Position numbers and translations under genes: made by a program. This document shows, piece by piece, positions 35,522 through 48,069 of a stretch of DNA of 64,000 bases. The notes under the pieces were generated by a model, which made no database searches, was not told where the DNA came from, and worked only from the letters and a program-made list of their open reading frames with translations. This DNA comes from Branchiostoma floridae (Eukaryota > Chordata > Leptocardii > Amphioxiformes > Branchiostomatidae): assembly GCF_000003815.2 (NCBI RefSeq), contig NW_023365730.1, positions 262,599-326,598 on the forward strand, given 5' to 3'. Each line of letters begins with the position of its first letter. Position 1 is the first letter of the stretch.

Positions 35522-35649
35522 TAGAGAGAGAGGGAGAAGGAGAGAGAGGGGGGAGAAAGAGAGAGAGGGAGAGAGGGAGGGAGAGAGAGGGAGAGAGAGA
35601 GGGGAAGAGCGAGGGGGAGAGGGTGAGAGAGAGAGGGAGAGAGAGGGAA
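35522..35649. repeat. GA-rich microsatellite
   Basis: A purine-only tract of AGAGAG and GGGAGA units about 125 bp long. Confidence 0.95.
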
Positions 35650-35699
35650 AAATTACTCCATGCTCGATGCTGTCAGTTATTTAAAAAATCATAATTTGT

Positions 35700-37520
35700 A
35701 TACAGGAAATGTATTCCCAGATTTCCCCCCAGGAAATTCTGGACCTGATGTTACCTTAGGCGTCCTTAGAAACATTAATTGAAAGATTCCTTCGGTCCCA
35801 CGTTTATGGTCATACTTGTCGTGTCGCGTCGGTGTCAAGGCTGTGAAGGCATTAGTGAACTGAAGGGTCACCCATGCGTCACATTAAGAGCCACTGTACC
35901 GAGACACACTCATCTTGTCTCACGGCTGGCACCACTCTCGTGTAAAGTAGGTATTCTTATGACGCGTTTATCATGCTACGCACTTACAAACGGCTGTGGT
36001 TACACCTGGTTATAAAAACCACCTGAAAACCACCTGACACAGGCTTGCAGTCACAAGTCACATTTAAACGGTCCCGTCCCTTTTTTTTAATCAGTTAGCC
36101 CCACCCTGTTCTCAGCAGCCATTTTTATCACTTCCCTTGAGTGGTTGCTGAAAGTTTTACTTTGCTTCAGGTCGGAACTAATTAAACTAAATGCCTCTTT
36201 ACGCTAGCTAAATCCAAGCTCATATCTCAAGTTCATTGACGTAACAAAAGTCTTTGTGACTATACATTACCCAACTTTCGCACTTAACAACGTTCTAGTG
36301 ACCCAGCTGACGTGCGCTAGTGAGCCAGTGGGAACATCAGTTGTCACGGCTTGAGTCATCTAAAGACTCTAAAATTCACGTGCTGTTCGAAACACCCATC
36401 CGTATTTCTTTCATCGTATTCACCACACTTTGTCTACTGCCACTCTTATTATATACAGACAGAAGTATCAGTTAGACAAGAGTATCTGATGAAACCGATC
36501 TCTTCGTGCGTATGGCAGCGCCCATTCATAAAGCTCGACTAACATCCTTTGCTGGAAGCAGCGCTTTTCTAAGATTGCGCCTAATGTTGATCCTCTAACA
36601 TCAGTCAACGACATGATGAAACCAAGCAGGCTTTAGTCGAGACTCCTATATTAGATGACGGTTATTTTTAGCTGGAAGATGACCCGATAGCCATATTCAT
36701 GACCACCCGTATCGGTTGTTTCTGGGAAAATCATCAATAAGACAATTACGTAGTACTTTTGACACTTATTTTACGCCAGTAGGGGAGCTAACGTTACTAG
36801 ACAACGGTAGAAAAAGTAATCATGCTTCATTACAGACACTGGAGGCGTTTTCGTGCTTCACGCGAACGTTCTTTTGTATCGTAAAATGGTGTGAGTGAAT
36901 GTGGGCTATGCAATCATGATCCATAAATGGACACGATTAAATGAATCAAAAATAATGTGAAAATGATGAATGCGATGAAAACAGACAAGACCCTAGCAAA
37001 CCACCCACTTTTAGATGATGTTTTGAACTGCAAGGAACTCCTGCCTATGCATCCGTGGACGGAAAGATGCTATCGTAATTTAGCTAATCAAATTTGTAAT
37101 ACCCATGTACAGATATAGATTATGAGGGCAATGTTGTTGTTAATAGTAATTCAATATTTAATATTGTATCAAACAGTAGTCACATAGAAATATTTTTTAT
37201 CTAACTCTACAAATTACTTCATAATCTATGTATTTGTATTTGTATTGCAAAGTTGCTTTAATTCTCACCATTTTACGATGTCATCATCTTATTTATACGA
37301 AATGGTGAGTATGCACTCTGTACCTGTTGGTAGTTTATTTTACTACATGTGTAATGAAAGACTTTTAGTGTTTCTGAGAATCACTCTCAACCTTCACATT
37401 ACTAGTAGAGCAATATCCTGCAAATTACGTGATCCAAAATTCATTGCCATAACATTTAAAATGTACGTGTTAACAAGTAGCGCCATTTGTCACACTATAA
37501 ACATAGTGGTGCTGTAATAC
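35700..37520. other. no recognisable gene
   Basis: Unique-looking AT-rich sequence. Frames of 60-90 codons occur, but none has a domain, signal peptide or splice context that I can support. Confidence 0.5.
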
Positions 37521-37527
37521 ATCAGAT

Positions 37528-37850
37528 TAGTAGATCAATCGTACAAAGTCTTCTTCGTTACACAACATTCTTCGATTCTTCAATAGACGTTTCAATACAA
37601 TAGGTAAAGTTCGTCACCATACAACAGGTTGAGTTCGGACGGCACTGACTCTGTCTAGTTTACATAGCACTGATAGTATTTATTGATATCTAACACAAAA
37701 ATTGGACTCACTAAAGACTGGATATTTATGTTAATATAGTTCAATAATGACTTCAACCTACATACATGAACTTTCAAGTCACCAATAGTATTTGCTTTAT
37801 TTTGTACTGATAAAGACGATAGGTGGTCGTCCAAACGTTAACTCACCTTT
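37528..37850. repeat. second Penelope-like terminal fragment
   Basis: GTAGATCAATCGTACAAAGT with CTTCTTCGTTACACAA near 37530 is the reverse complement of the segment at 31320-31360. TGTACTGATAAAGACGATAG followed by GTCGTCCAAACGTT near 37804 parallels the hammerhead-like motif at 31258, with two core changes. Confidence 0.35.
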
Positions 37851-37969
37851 GATAAGTTGCATCCTATCCACTTAAAGTGAATCCTATCCACTTGCGCGTT
37901 CACACTGTCGAATCGTACGGATCGAGACTCCCCGCGGCGCAGTTTTATCCACTTCCCGGAGTTCTAACT

Positions 37970-38217
37970 GACCCATTCACACTCAGAAAAACGATTCGAA
38001 TAAAATATGTTATCCGAATAAAACTACCCGATCCGAATAAAACTACCCGATCCGAATAAAACTTAGCAGTATGAATGCTCCCAAATCAATTGGATTTCAT
38101 CGATTCGAATCCCTCGCGATTCACCTCGGGGAGGTAGACCCCATTCACTCTCAGAAAAACGATTCGGATAGAATTTTTATTATTATCCGAATCGTTTTTC
38201 TGAGTGTGAATGGGGTG
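37970..38217. mobile_element. foldback element ending in a near-perfect 35-bp hairpin
   Basis: CATTCAC(A/T)CTCAGAAAAACGATTCG occurs directly at 37974 and 38143, and inverted at 38183-38215. The last two form an almost perfect hairpin (38138-38217) with a loop of about eight bases. A TACCCGATCCGAATAAAAC direct repeat lies at 38022-38060. Confidence 0.65.
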
Positions 38218-39041
38218 TTTAAAAGACGCTGTAATACGTTCCAGTTTGACCTGAAGTTAGGGTTTTACCTAATCCCACAGTAACCGGCAGCTGCTAGGCG
38301 CGTTCATAACTATTTTCAGACGTGTTATTTCAGCTCACTAAGTTATTTCCAGGGAGAATACATTGCCATTACGCTGCATTATTGCACATTTCCTGGATTA
38401 ACGAAGTGCAAGTGCACTTAAATATTCATTACTCTGTAGACAAGAGATACCTCATGACTTTCAGATGCCTTCTCGCCATATGGCCTTTGAGATTTCCTCC
38501 TTTATACACACGATAAACCTTCGGCGTTTTAAAGTCCCCGGCTTCTTGTCATATTGCACATTCTTCACTGAAGTCAAGGGTTGAAAGTATCTTGAGGCCA
38601 GTATAACTTACTGCTTCTATATTGCTATATCTTCCCACGAGACATGTTTAAGACTTCTAGCAGACATACGGAAGTTGTAAAGTGTATACGAGCAACTATT
38701 GCTACGAGCATCCTATAGATCGTGTCGACGCTGTACAGCGTTATATAACATTCAACTTTTCTTTTACGTAAAGAAGAATCCCTCAATGGAACAACCCTTC
38801 GGAATAACACAATAACATAACGAATGTAAACTATCATAGAATGGAAGCAGGCATTATTCTAAAAAGAGAAACTGGCCTAAATATTCATTTATTTTAGACT
38901 ATTGGGTTTTGAAACATGGTGTGATGATTATGAATGACAAAAATTTGACTCAGATCAGTAAATAGAAGAAAATTAATAATAATTAAGAATACAGAAAGCA
39001 GTATTAAATCCTATTTCACTCAACATGTTACAGAATTTGAC

Positions 39042-39061
39042 CACAAAAAAAAAAAAAAAAA
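39042..39061. repeat. poly(A) tract
   Basis: An A-run of about 18-20 bases, possibly a retroposon tail, but no body is recognised directly upstream. Confidence 0.6.
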
Positions 39062-39124
39062 CAGCCTTCGTCACTTCTCCTTTCTTATTCGATCTGGTAG
39101 TTTTGTGGCCATACTCACGGGCTC

Positions 39125-39345
39125 AGGTATACCCCTGTCACATTTGGCGAAAATCGATCGGACGACGATCTCCCGAGCTTGGTTATAATAATAACTTTAT
39201 TGCACAACAATTGTACAAGGTACAAATTATGGCTTATATGTGACAGGGACGGTTTTTAGTTGAAAAATACGCGCGACCCTAGCCTCTGTCGATCTTAAAT
39301 ATGGCCGATCTTCCATCGATACGCCCGAAGATCGTGGATAATCTG
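39125..39345. repeat. dispersed element, copy 1 (second copy at 60345-60565)
   Basis: TATACCCCTGTCACATTTGG, CGAAAATCGATCGGACGACG, AACTTTATTGCACAAC, GGCTTATA.GTGACAGGG and CGATCTTCCATCGATACGCC occur in the same order at 60345-60565. The two copies differ by short indels in the middle. Confidence 0.8.
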
Positions 39346-40489
39346 ACAAGAGTATAACGGTCAGTCGAGACGATATTACATCTAAGGATAACAGCCCAAC
39401 GATACGCAAAGCTCCTGCCTCGTGCTCACGGCACAGTTCTCCATCTAGCCTAAGCGCACGGCTCAGGCAATGATAAGCCAAAGGGTAAGATCTGTCATGA
39501 GATAAGTACCATGTATCACGCTGAAGTGTATTAATTGTAGGAGGGTTAAATAAGGCCAAGGAAAGTGATTGTAAGCCTTCTATAATTTCTTAGTTATGAC
39601 TTCTTTAATTGATGAAAGGCAAAATGTAAAATGCCAGTGGTGTGAAATAACATATCTTTAAAAAGTGGCAAGATTTTACTCAATAGCAAAAAGAAGATAA
39701 TTACATGTATATTTTACAGTTCCCAAATCGATGGAGGTAAACTGGCAGTGGTGTAAAATAATATATTATTAAAAAGTGGCATGTTTTAACTTCGGAACAA
39801 AAAAAAACTAAATTACATGTATATTCTACTCTATCAAACATATATCTAGTGCTTCATCAAAGAAAGTACAAGTTTGGGCAGTTAGATGGGGTTTGCTACC
39901 GTGGACCGTATATAAAGAAGACTAAAAAGTAAGTTAGTTGTACACTGACAAGAAAAAAATGCCACACGTTTGACACGGCTGGTTTTTGACAGGATCTTTG
40001 CCACGTGCTGTAGAGAACGTCATTTATCACAGAGTCCCCAGAGTCTTTGATTAATTCATTCGGAGAGAGCGATACCACCTATGTCCTTACCTCCTTCACT
40101 GTGAGCTGGATGTTGAATGAATAATAGATGAATGTAGATGCAACTCTGGGTGTGGCTCCACTTCATCATGTATACTCTTTCATCCATGTTTTGTCAATTT
40201 TAGAAACATCCATATCATTTTTGTTGAAAATACATATCGTTAGGTTGTCCGGTAGTGATAAATTTATAAGAAACCATCGAAATTTGCAGTTAAATAATCC
40301 TGTATTATTTTCAATATTTTGTTGTTTGGCTGTCATTGTCCCATCTTGTGTGGCGATGAATGTGGTATGATTAAGCTCAAAGCTGTCTTTCACAATATAG
40401 CTTTTTAAAATGATGCGAAACAACATTAATGGGTCCTATCTAAGGGGATTCAAAGAGGCCATCTACATTAGAGCCCATTCATTAGTTTT

Positions 40490-43400
40490 CCCTCAACCGA
40501 GACGGAGGCCGATGCCGACTTCCAACTACCTTTGACCTTTTGCTGACATCGCACCTCCGGTCATAACAACTTAAAATCGTTGCTTGTTGGTAAGCGCTTT
40601 GTTTTTATTTTTGCGTACGGCTGTAAAGCTTTAATTTGTATCATAATGTTGAATACAGTCACAGAACTTACATTTGAGGGTAACAAGAAACGTTAGATAA
40701 ATTTCCGCATATACCTTCATTTCCTTATCCCTGCCTGTAGATAGGAAGATCGCACGAGACCAGCTTTCCATCTGCTGCAGTCCCGCTCCGGTAAAGCGCC
40801 TTATCCGGCGATAAGCAGCGATCCTAGCCATTAATCAGCTGACTCGTTACCCATAACCAACACGGGGGCCGATACCGACTTCCAAGCACCTTTGACCTAT
40901 TGGTAACATCAGACCTACGGTTTGGATGTGTGACATAGGTTTTGAGCCATTACAACTTGGAAATGATCAGAGAACTGATCGAAAGCTTGTTATTAAGCTT
41001 AAAATTGTATCATAATGTTGAAAACCGTCACAGGTGAAATTATATTCGAGGGTAACAAGAAACGCCAATTAAATTACCACCTATACCTTCATTGCCTTAT
41101 CCCTGCCTGTAGATAGGAGCATCACACGAGACCAGCTTTCCATCTGCTGCAGTCCCGCTCCGGTAAAGCGCCTTATCCGGCGATAAGCAGCGATCCTAAT
41201 CATAAATCAGCTGACTCGTTACCCATGACCAACAAGGGGGCCGTTACCGACTTCCAAGCACCTTTGACCTCTTACTGACGTCAGACCTACGGTTTTAAAT
41301 GTGTGACATAGGTTTTGAGCCATTACAACTTGAAAATAAGTACTGATCGAAAGCTTGTTGTTAAGCTTAAAATTGTATCCTAATGTTGAAAACCGTCACA
41401 GATGAAATTATATTCGAGGGTAACAAGAAACGCCAAATAAATTACCACTTATACCTTCATTGCCTTATCCCTGCCTGTAGATAGGAAGATCGCACGAGAC
41501 CAGCTTTCCATCTGCTGCAATCCCGCTCCGGTAAAGCGCCTTATCCGGCGATAAGCGGAGATCCTAGCCATTAATCAGCTGACTTGTTACCCATAACCAA
41601 CACGCGTACGGGGGCCGATACCGACTTCCAAGCACCTTTGACCTATTGCTGACATCAGACCTACGGTTTGGATGTGTGACATAGGTTTTGGGCCATTGCA
41701 ATTAGAAAATGATCAGATGACTGATCGAAGGCTTGTTATTAAGCTTAAAATTGCATCATAATGTTGAAAACCGTCACAGGTGAAATTATATTCGAGGGTA
41801 ACAAGAAACGCCAAATAAGTTACCACCTATACCTTCATTGCATTATCCCTGCCTGTAGATAGGAGCATCACACGAGACCAGCTTTTCATCTGCTGCAGGC
41901 CCGCTCCGGTAAAGCGCCTTATCCGGCGATAAGCGGAGATCCTAGCCATAAATCAGCTGACTCGTTACCCATAAACAACACGGGGGCCGATACCGACTTC
42001 CAAGCACCTTTGACCTATTGTTGCTGACATCAGACCTACGGTTTGGATGTGTGGCATAGGTTTTGGACCATTACAACTTAAACATGATCAGAGGACTGAT
42101 CGAAAGCTTGTTATTAAGTTTAAAATGGTATCTTATGTTGAAAACCGTCACAGGTGAAATTATATTCAATGGTAACAAGAAACTTCAGATGAATTACCAC
42201 CTATACCTTCATTGCCTTATCCCTGCCTGTAGATAGGAGCATCACACGAGACCAGCTTTCCACCTGCTGCAGTCCCGCTCCTATAAAGCGCCTTATCCGG
42301 CGATAAGCGGAGATCCTAGCCATAAATCAGCTGACTCGTTACCAATAACCAACACGGGCGCCGATACCGACTTCCAAGCACCTTTGACCACTTACTGACG
42401 TCAGACTTACGGTTTTAAACGTGAGACATAGGTTTTGGGCCATTATAACTTGAAAATGATCAAAGTTTTGATTGAAAGCTTGGTATTAGTCTTAAGATTG
42501 TATCAGAATGTTGAAAACCGTCACAGATGAAATTATATTCGAGGGTAACAAGAAACGCCAAATACATTTCCATCTATTCCTACATTGCCTTATCCTTGCC
42601 TGTAGATAGGAAGATCGCACGAGACCAGTTTTCCATCTGCTGCAGTCCCGCTCCGGTAAAGCGCCTTATCCGGCGTTAAGCGGAGATCCTAGCCATTAAT
42701 CAGCTGACTCGTTACCCATAACCAACACGGGGGCCGATACCGACTTCCAAGCACCTTTGACCCTTTGCTGACATCAGACCTACGGTTTTGGGCCATTACA
42801 ACTTAAAACTGATCAGAGGACTGATCGAAAGCTTGTTATTAAATTTGAAATTGTATCATAATGTTGAAAACCGTCACAGGTGAAATTATATTCAAAGGGT
42901 AACAAGAAACGTCAAATAAATTACCGCCTATGCCTTCCTTGCCTTATCCCTGCCTGTAGATAGGAAGATCGCACGAGACCAGCTGTCCATCTGCTGCAGT
43001 CCCGCTCCGGTAAAGCGCCTTATCCGGCGATTACCGCCGATCCTGGCCATAAACCAGCTTACCCATAACCAACACGGGGGCCGATACCGACTTCCAAGCA
43101 CCTTTGACCTATTGCTGACGTCAGACCTACGGTTTGGATGTGTGACATAGGGTTTGGGCCATTACAATTAGAAAATGATCAGATGAATGATCGAAGGCAT
43201 AAAATGGTATTCTTATGTTGGAAACAATCACAGGTGAAATTATATTCAATGGTAACAAGAAACTTTAGATGAATTTCCGCCTATACCTTCATTGCCTTAT
43301 TCCTGCCTGTAGATAGGGGCATCACACGAGACCAGCTTTCCATCTGCTGCAGTCCCGCTCCGGTAAAGCGCCTTATCCGGCGATAAGCACAGATCCTAGC

Positions 43401-44775
43401 CATAAATCAGCTGACTCGTTATGTATAACCAACATGGGGGCCGATACCGACTTCCAAGCACCTTTGACCTTCTGCTGACATCAGACCTACGGTTTTAAAT
43501 GTGTGACATAGTTTTTTGGCCATTACAACTTGAAATTGATCAGAGGATTGATCGATAGCTTATTACTAAGCTTAAAATTGTATCCTAATGTTAAAAACCG
43601 TCTCAGATGAAATTACATTCGAGGGTAACAAGAAAAAAGTTTAGAATTGCATCACAATGTTGAAAACCGTCACAGATGAAATTATATTCGAGGATAACAA
43701 GAAAAAAGTTTAAAATTGTATCATTAAGTTGAAAACCGTCACAGATGAAATTATATTCAAGGATAACAAGAAAAAAGTTTAAAATTGTATCATAATGTTG
43801 AAAACCGTCACAGATGAAATTATTTTCGAGGGTAACAAGAAACACCAAATAAATTACCACCTATACCTTCATTGCCTTATCCCTGCCTGTAGATAGGAAG
43901 ATCACACGAGACCAGCTTTCCATCTGCTGCAGTCCCGCTCCGGTAAAGCGCCTTATCCGGCGATAAGCGGAGATCCTAGCCATAAATCAGTTGACTCGTT
44001 ACCTTTAACCAACACGGGGGCCGATACCGACTTCCAAGCACCTTTGACCTATTACTGACGTCAGACTTACGGTTTGGAGGTGTGACATAGGGTTTGGGCC
44101 ATTACAACTTGAAAATGATCAGAGGACTGATCGAAAGCTTGTTATTACGTTTAAAATTGTATCGAAAACCGTCACAAGTGAGATTATATTCGTGGGTAAC
44201 GCCAACGCCAAACGCCAAATAAATTACCGAAAGAAACGCCAAATAAATTACCACCTATACCTTCATTGCCTTATCCCTGCCTGTAGATAGGAAGATCGCA
44301 CGGGACCAGCTTTCCATCTGCTGCAGTCCCGCTCCGTTAAGGCGCCTTATCCGGCGTTAAGCGCCGATCCTAGCCATAAATCAGTTGACCCGTTACCCAT
44401 ACATAACCAATACGGGGGCCGATACCGACTTCCAAGCACCTTTGACTTATTGCTGACATCAGACCTACGGTATGGATGTGTGACATAGGTTTTGAGCCAT
44501 TACAACTTGAAAATAAGTACTGATCGAAAGCTTGTTGTTAAGCTTAAAACTATATCCTAATGTTGAAAACCGTCACAGATGAAATTATATTCGAGGGTAA
44601 CAAGAAACACCAAATAAATTACCACCTATACCTTCATTGCCTTATCCCTGCCTGTAGATAGGAAGATCGCACGAGACCAGCTTTCCATCTGCTGCAGTCC
44701 CGCTCCGGTAAAGCGCCTTATCCGGCGATAAGCACCGATCCTAGCCATTAATCAACTGACTCGTTACCTAGCTAT
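40490..44775. repeat. 11-unit ~370-bp satellite with conserved exon-like core
   Basis: GATACCGACTTCCAAGCACC (or a near match) begins units at 40511, 40871, 41243, 41617, 41989, 42363, 42736, 43083, 43443, 44023 and 44421. Offsets are mostly 360-374 bp, with one of 347, one of 398 and one of 580 caused by a nested repeat. Half of each unit drifts and carries indels. A core of about 117 bp, from CTTCATTGCCTTATCCCTGC to the CCTAGCCAT that ends it, has no indels in any unit. On the plus strand the core has two pyrimidine-tract/AG sites (CCTGCCTGTAG and CATCTGCTGCAG) and CTCCG/GTAAAG. On the minus strand it starts ATGGCTAGGATC and is open for 39-40 codons in most units (two have a stop). Whether it is an exon, a structured RNA or merely a slow-changing segment cannot be settled here. 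Confidence 0.93.
43606..43820. repeat. nested 69-bp tandem repeat inside one satellite unit
   Basis: GATGAAATTA anchors at 43606, 43675, 43744 and 43813, exactly 69 bp apart, repeat the AAAACCGTCACAGATGAAAT to AACAAGAAAAAAGTTTA segment of the unit. This explains the 580-bp spacing. The 23-residue periodic minus-strand frame is a by-product. Confidence 0.92.
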
Positions 44776-45300
44776 CCATCAACATGCTCGTCAAAATGTA
44801 ACATAAGCTTTGATGCAACATGTGACAGGTACTAAACTGTGCATATGCACATGGGCACTGCATGGAAATTGTGAACATCTGGCCCTATTTTATAATGTTG
44901 CTTGATAGACAATGTGATACTTTTAAATTGCGTTTAGTCACCCTATGACCCAAAAATAATGTTAATCCTACAAAATATATCTCTAATTTCAGTTCGAGAC
45001 CACTTTTTAAGGAAACTTCTTTTTGCACTATTTCTTGCCAAGAAAACGACAAAACGACAAAAAGTGTTACCAAAGGGCATAACAGCTATAAGCAGCGATC
45101 CTAGCCATAAATCAGCTGACTCGTTACCTCGCTATCCATCAACATGCTCGTCAAAATGTAAAATGAGCTTTGAAGCAACATGTGGCAAATACTAAACTCT
45201 GCATATGCACATGGGCACTGCATGGAAATTGTGAACATCTGGCCCGTATTTTATGATGTTGCTTGATAAACAATGTGATACTTTTAAATTACGTTTAGTC
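44771..45300. repeat. two-copy 360-bp repeat flanking the satellite
   Basis: GCTATCCATCAACATGCTCG starts copies at 44771 and 45131, exactly 360 bp apart, continuing through GCATATGCACATGGGCACTG. A piece of the satellite core (GCAGCGATCCTAGCCATAAA) precedes the second copy, so satellite and flank were duplicated together. Confidence 0.85.
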
Positions 45301-45324
45301 ACTTCAATGATGAGTTTTCTGTAA

Positions 45325-45525
45325 AGGCCCCTTTCAACTAGACGGCGATCGCGCTGTGCTCTCACTGCGACCTAAATAGGAAATGTCTAACCTGCGCTTT
45401 CGCACTGGGTATATCATACAAGATGTAGACGTGTGACTTAGAAGACAACAAACGTGTAAAAAGATCCGTTTCTTTTCTATACAATTTGGGTCGCAGAGAT
45501 AGCGCCGTCCTAGTTGAAAGGGGCA
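45325..45525. mobile_element. Harbinger-type MITE, family C, TSD TAA
   Basis: The ends AGGCCCCTTTCAACTAGACG and, inverted, CGCCGTCCTAGTTGAAAGGG flank a core with GACTTAGAAGACAACAAA and CCGTTTCTTTTCTAT. TAA lies on both sides (45322-45324 and 45526-45528). One terminal base of the right end is altered. Confidence 0.82.
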
Positions 45526-46504
45526 TAATCTATATGTCTTTGGAGCACTAAGAACCGATGCTTATAAAGATCTAGGAACACCATGTACCATTCGTCAACT
45601 GCCTGGTTGTCGCCCTCGGACATGGCTCCTGCTGCATGCCAAACTGTTACTAGAAGGTGAAGGTGGTAAAACTGGTAAGTCTCCTCAGTCTACTGGAGCA
45701 TTTGTCAGAAAACGGATTACGTAAAAGTTCGTCGCTACCGTAGACAAGTACCAGAGTTACCAACCTAGGATTGATGTGTTAAAAAATTCGTACTTTCTCA
45801 GAACTATCGATATCGTAGAGTGGAAGTTGTTATCACCAAGTACAGTAGGGACATCTTCGTCTTAGTTTTAAAGTACGCTTGGAAAAAGATGTGCAAAAGT
45901 TAGGTGTGGCGGGTTGTTCGGTGTAATATAACCAGCTGCTGCCGCGCTGCGTGCCTTCGAATCTGGTGTGTTAAGCCGAAGGGCGGTTATACCGGCTATA
46001 TAGATACAGATACAGAATACCAAACTCTGTACAAGGTGAAGGTGATAAGCCTTAAGTCTCCTCAGACTTGAACATTTGTCAGATATTCCCAAAACAGGGA
46101 TTGCAGGATTGTTCTTCGCTACCGGAGAAAGCAATGGCAATATACGTCATGCCACAAATGGTCTGATTTGCCGGGAAACTTTGCTGGAGTCCAGACTATG
46201 GAAGCGTGCGCTGCTGGGTCAGGAATAAAGACACAGGACTTTTCTTATGAATGGACGTATAAAATTGAAAATACTTAGCTGGTGGTCCCTATTTCCAACA
46301 GTGATGTGCCCAGGATATGGATCGTGGATGTCCATACATTGCGACATTGGTGTTCTACATAATGCCGACTTAGGAAAAGTTTCGTTTCTTTATAAAGACA
46401 TGCATACTGATAGCTTAAACTTTTCAGATAACAAATAATGTACGCCAAATAGCAATTACTCAAGCAACTGGATATTATTTTGGAAATCATATCTCCAGTT
46501 GATC

Positions 46505-46625
46505 TCTTCTGTGTTACTGACGAAAGATGGCGGACGTTATGTGAAGCGTTTGACCGTTCCCAAAATCATGTCCAGTTGCTTGAGTTACTGTCATTTGGCG
46601 TATCTTATTAACGGGATGTCTAACT
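46505..46625. repeat. dispersed retroelement fragment (CACTGACGAA family), copy 2
   Basis: TTACTGACGAAAGATGGCGG, GACCGTTCCCAAAATCATGT and CCAGTTGCTTGAGTTACTG mirror 20390-20490 in order and spacing. Confidence 0.5.
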
Positions 46626-46629
46626 TTCG

Positions 46630-48060
46630 ACGTAAAATGGGGTAGGAAATTTCCCGAGCAGCCTTTGTAACCCCTGCTTCGCCTATTGAGCCAGTGAAGT
46701 AAAGTTTCCCTAAGCTTGATGTTTCTGACTTAGGGAGAATAGATGCTGCTACAGTTATCACTATGGGCCGCTCTTCGTCTTCGTGATTGTAACATCAGAC
46801 CCTACCTACAAAATCAGATACCAAATGATAAGCTGTTTTAGTCATCTAGCAAAATAACTACCCTGCATTTTATATCTATTTCTGTAATATTATACACATT
46901 GCCTGCTGTGTCTGATTCATATTAGATTAGAAATGCACGGGTGGGTGGTGTTCAACGCTGCATGCCCCTGTGGAAATACACCCTGCCTAATAGATAGTAC
47001 CATTGACAGGTGCGTGTGCACTTAAGCACCCCCTACTGCGCATGTGATGTCAAGAACCCGTATTAAGGAGGCAGTAATAGAATAATATGATCCACTCTAT
47101 GACACCACAGTGTGGAGGTGTGTTATGAACCAACTCAATCTGTTGCTAGTACGAGCCAACTTCAAAGCAATCACATAACGAGTTTTTCTCTTTTGCATCT
47201 TGAAAGACTTCTAAAAAAGTCAAAACTACTAAGAATAATGAGTATAGATTATACACCAACTTTCTAAAGTATTTTTGAGCTTTTTTTATTCAGCTGTATG
47301 TTTGTGGATTTATTAGAACATGTAAAACATCATTTTAAGCTGTATCTCTCTTCAGTCTCTCCTTATATGTCGTCTGGGCATTGCCTGCTCAATCACGAAT
47401 GGACTCACAAGAAGAAATTGACTGCTTTGAGCTTCTCTTAAACATTAAAGGTTCAAACTGACAGCCTTTTGTTTACATTACCATCTGAGTACAATGCCCT
47501 GAAGTCAGGTCGGAAATTGCTCCAAACTTTCCAACAATGTAGAAATATATTCTTAGTTTTCCACGCACGTTTTGACTTGTCTTAAACGTCTTCTTTGATT
47601 TTTGACATTTACTTTGGAATATTTCCCGGAATGATCCAGCTTCCGACTAACTTATCACCTATATTGATATTTGGCACTGCCAGAAGACATCTCTACCCAT
47701 GACACATGTAATAGACACCTCAAATGGATGGGAGGCGCGGTAAGTTTCCCAATGGGGAAAGTTATGATGTCATTTGTACGCAGAGCATGCTTCGCACTTC
47801 AACATTCATAACTACCAACTCTAGATTCAATTATGCGAAAAGGACGCACGTTTGTAGGGCAAGTGTCACAAAACAAACTGTTGAACGCTCCCCGCAAATA
47901 TACAAGATTTAGGACGTGAGTCACGGTTTTGGACGCTATCTCGACATCTTTACCGAGTGAACGAACCGTACACAAATCACAGCGCAGATAAATGGTTCCG
48001 CTGCACGAGTTTGGCCATTCCACGCGCACCCGGGGCGGCACTTGTCATGGAGAAGGTGCC
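46630..48060. other. no recognisable gene
   Basis: Unique-looking sequence. A minus-strand frame at 48041-47799 (80 codons, starting MPPRVRVEWPNSC, four cysteines) has better composition than most, but no recognised domain and no clear splice sites. Confidence 0.4.
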
Positions 48061-48069
48061 GAGCAGGAA

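Noticed and set aside
38095-38112. GATTCGAATCC as a tRNA B box
   Set aside because: No A box or cloverleaf can be formed around it; it lies in a foldback element.
40490-44775. CRISPR-like array
   Set aside because: Units are ~370 bp with no short repeat/unique spacer alternation, and the genome is animal.
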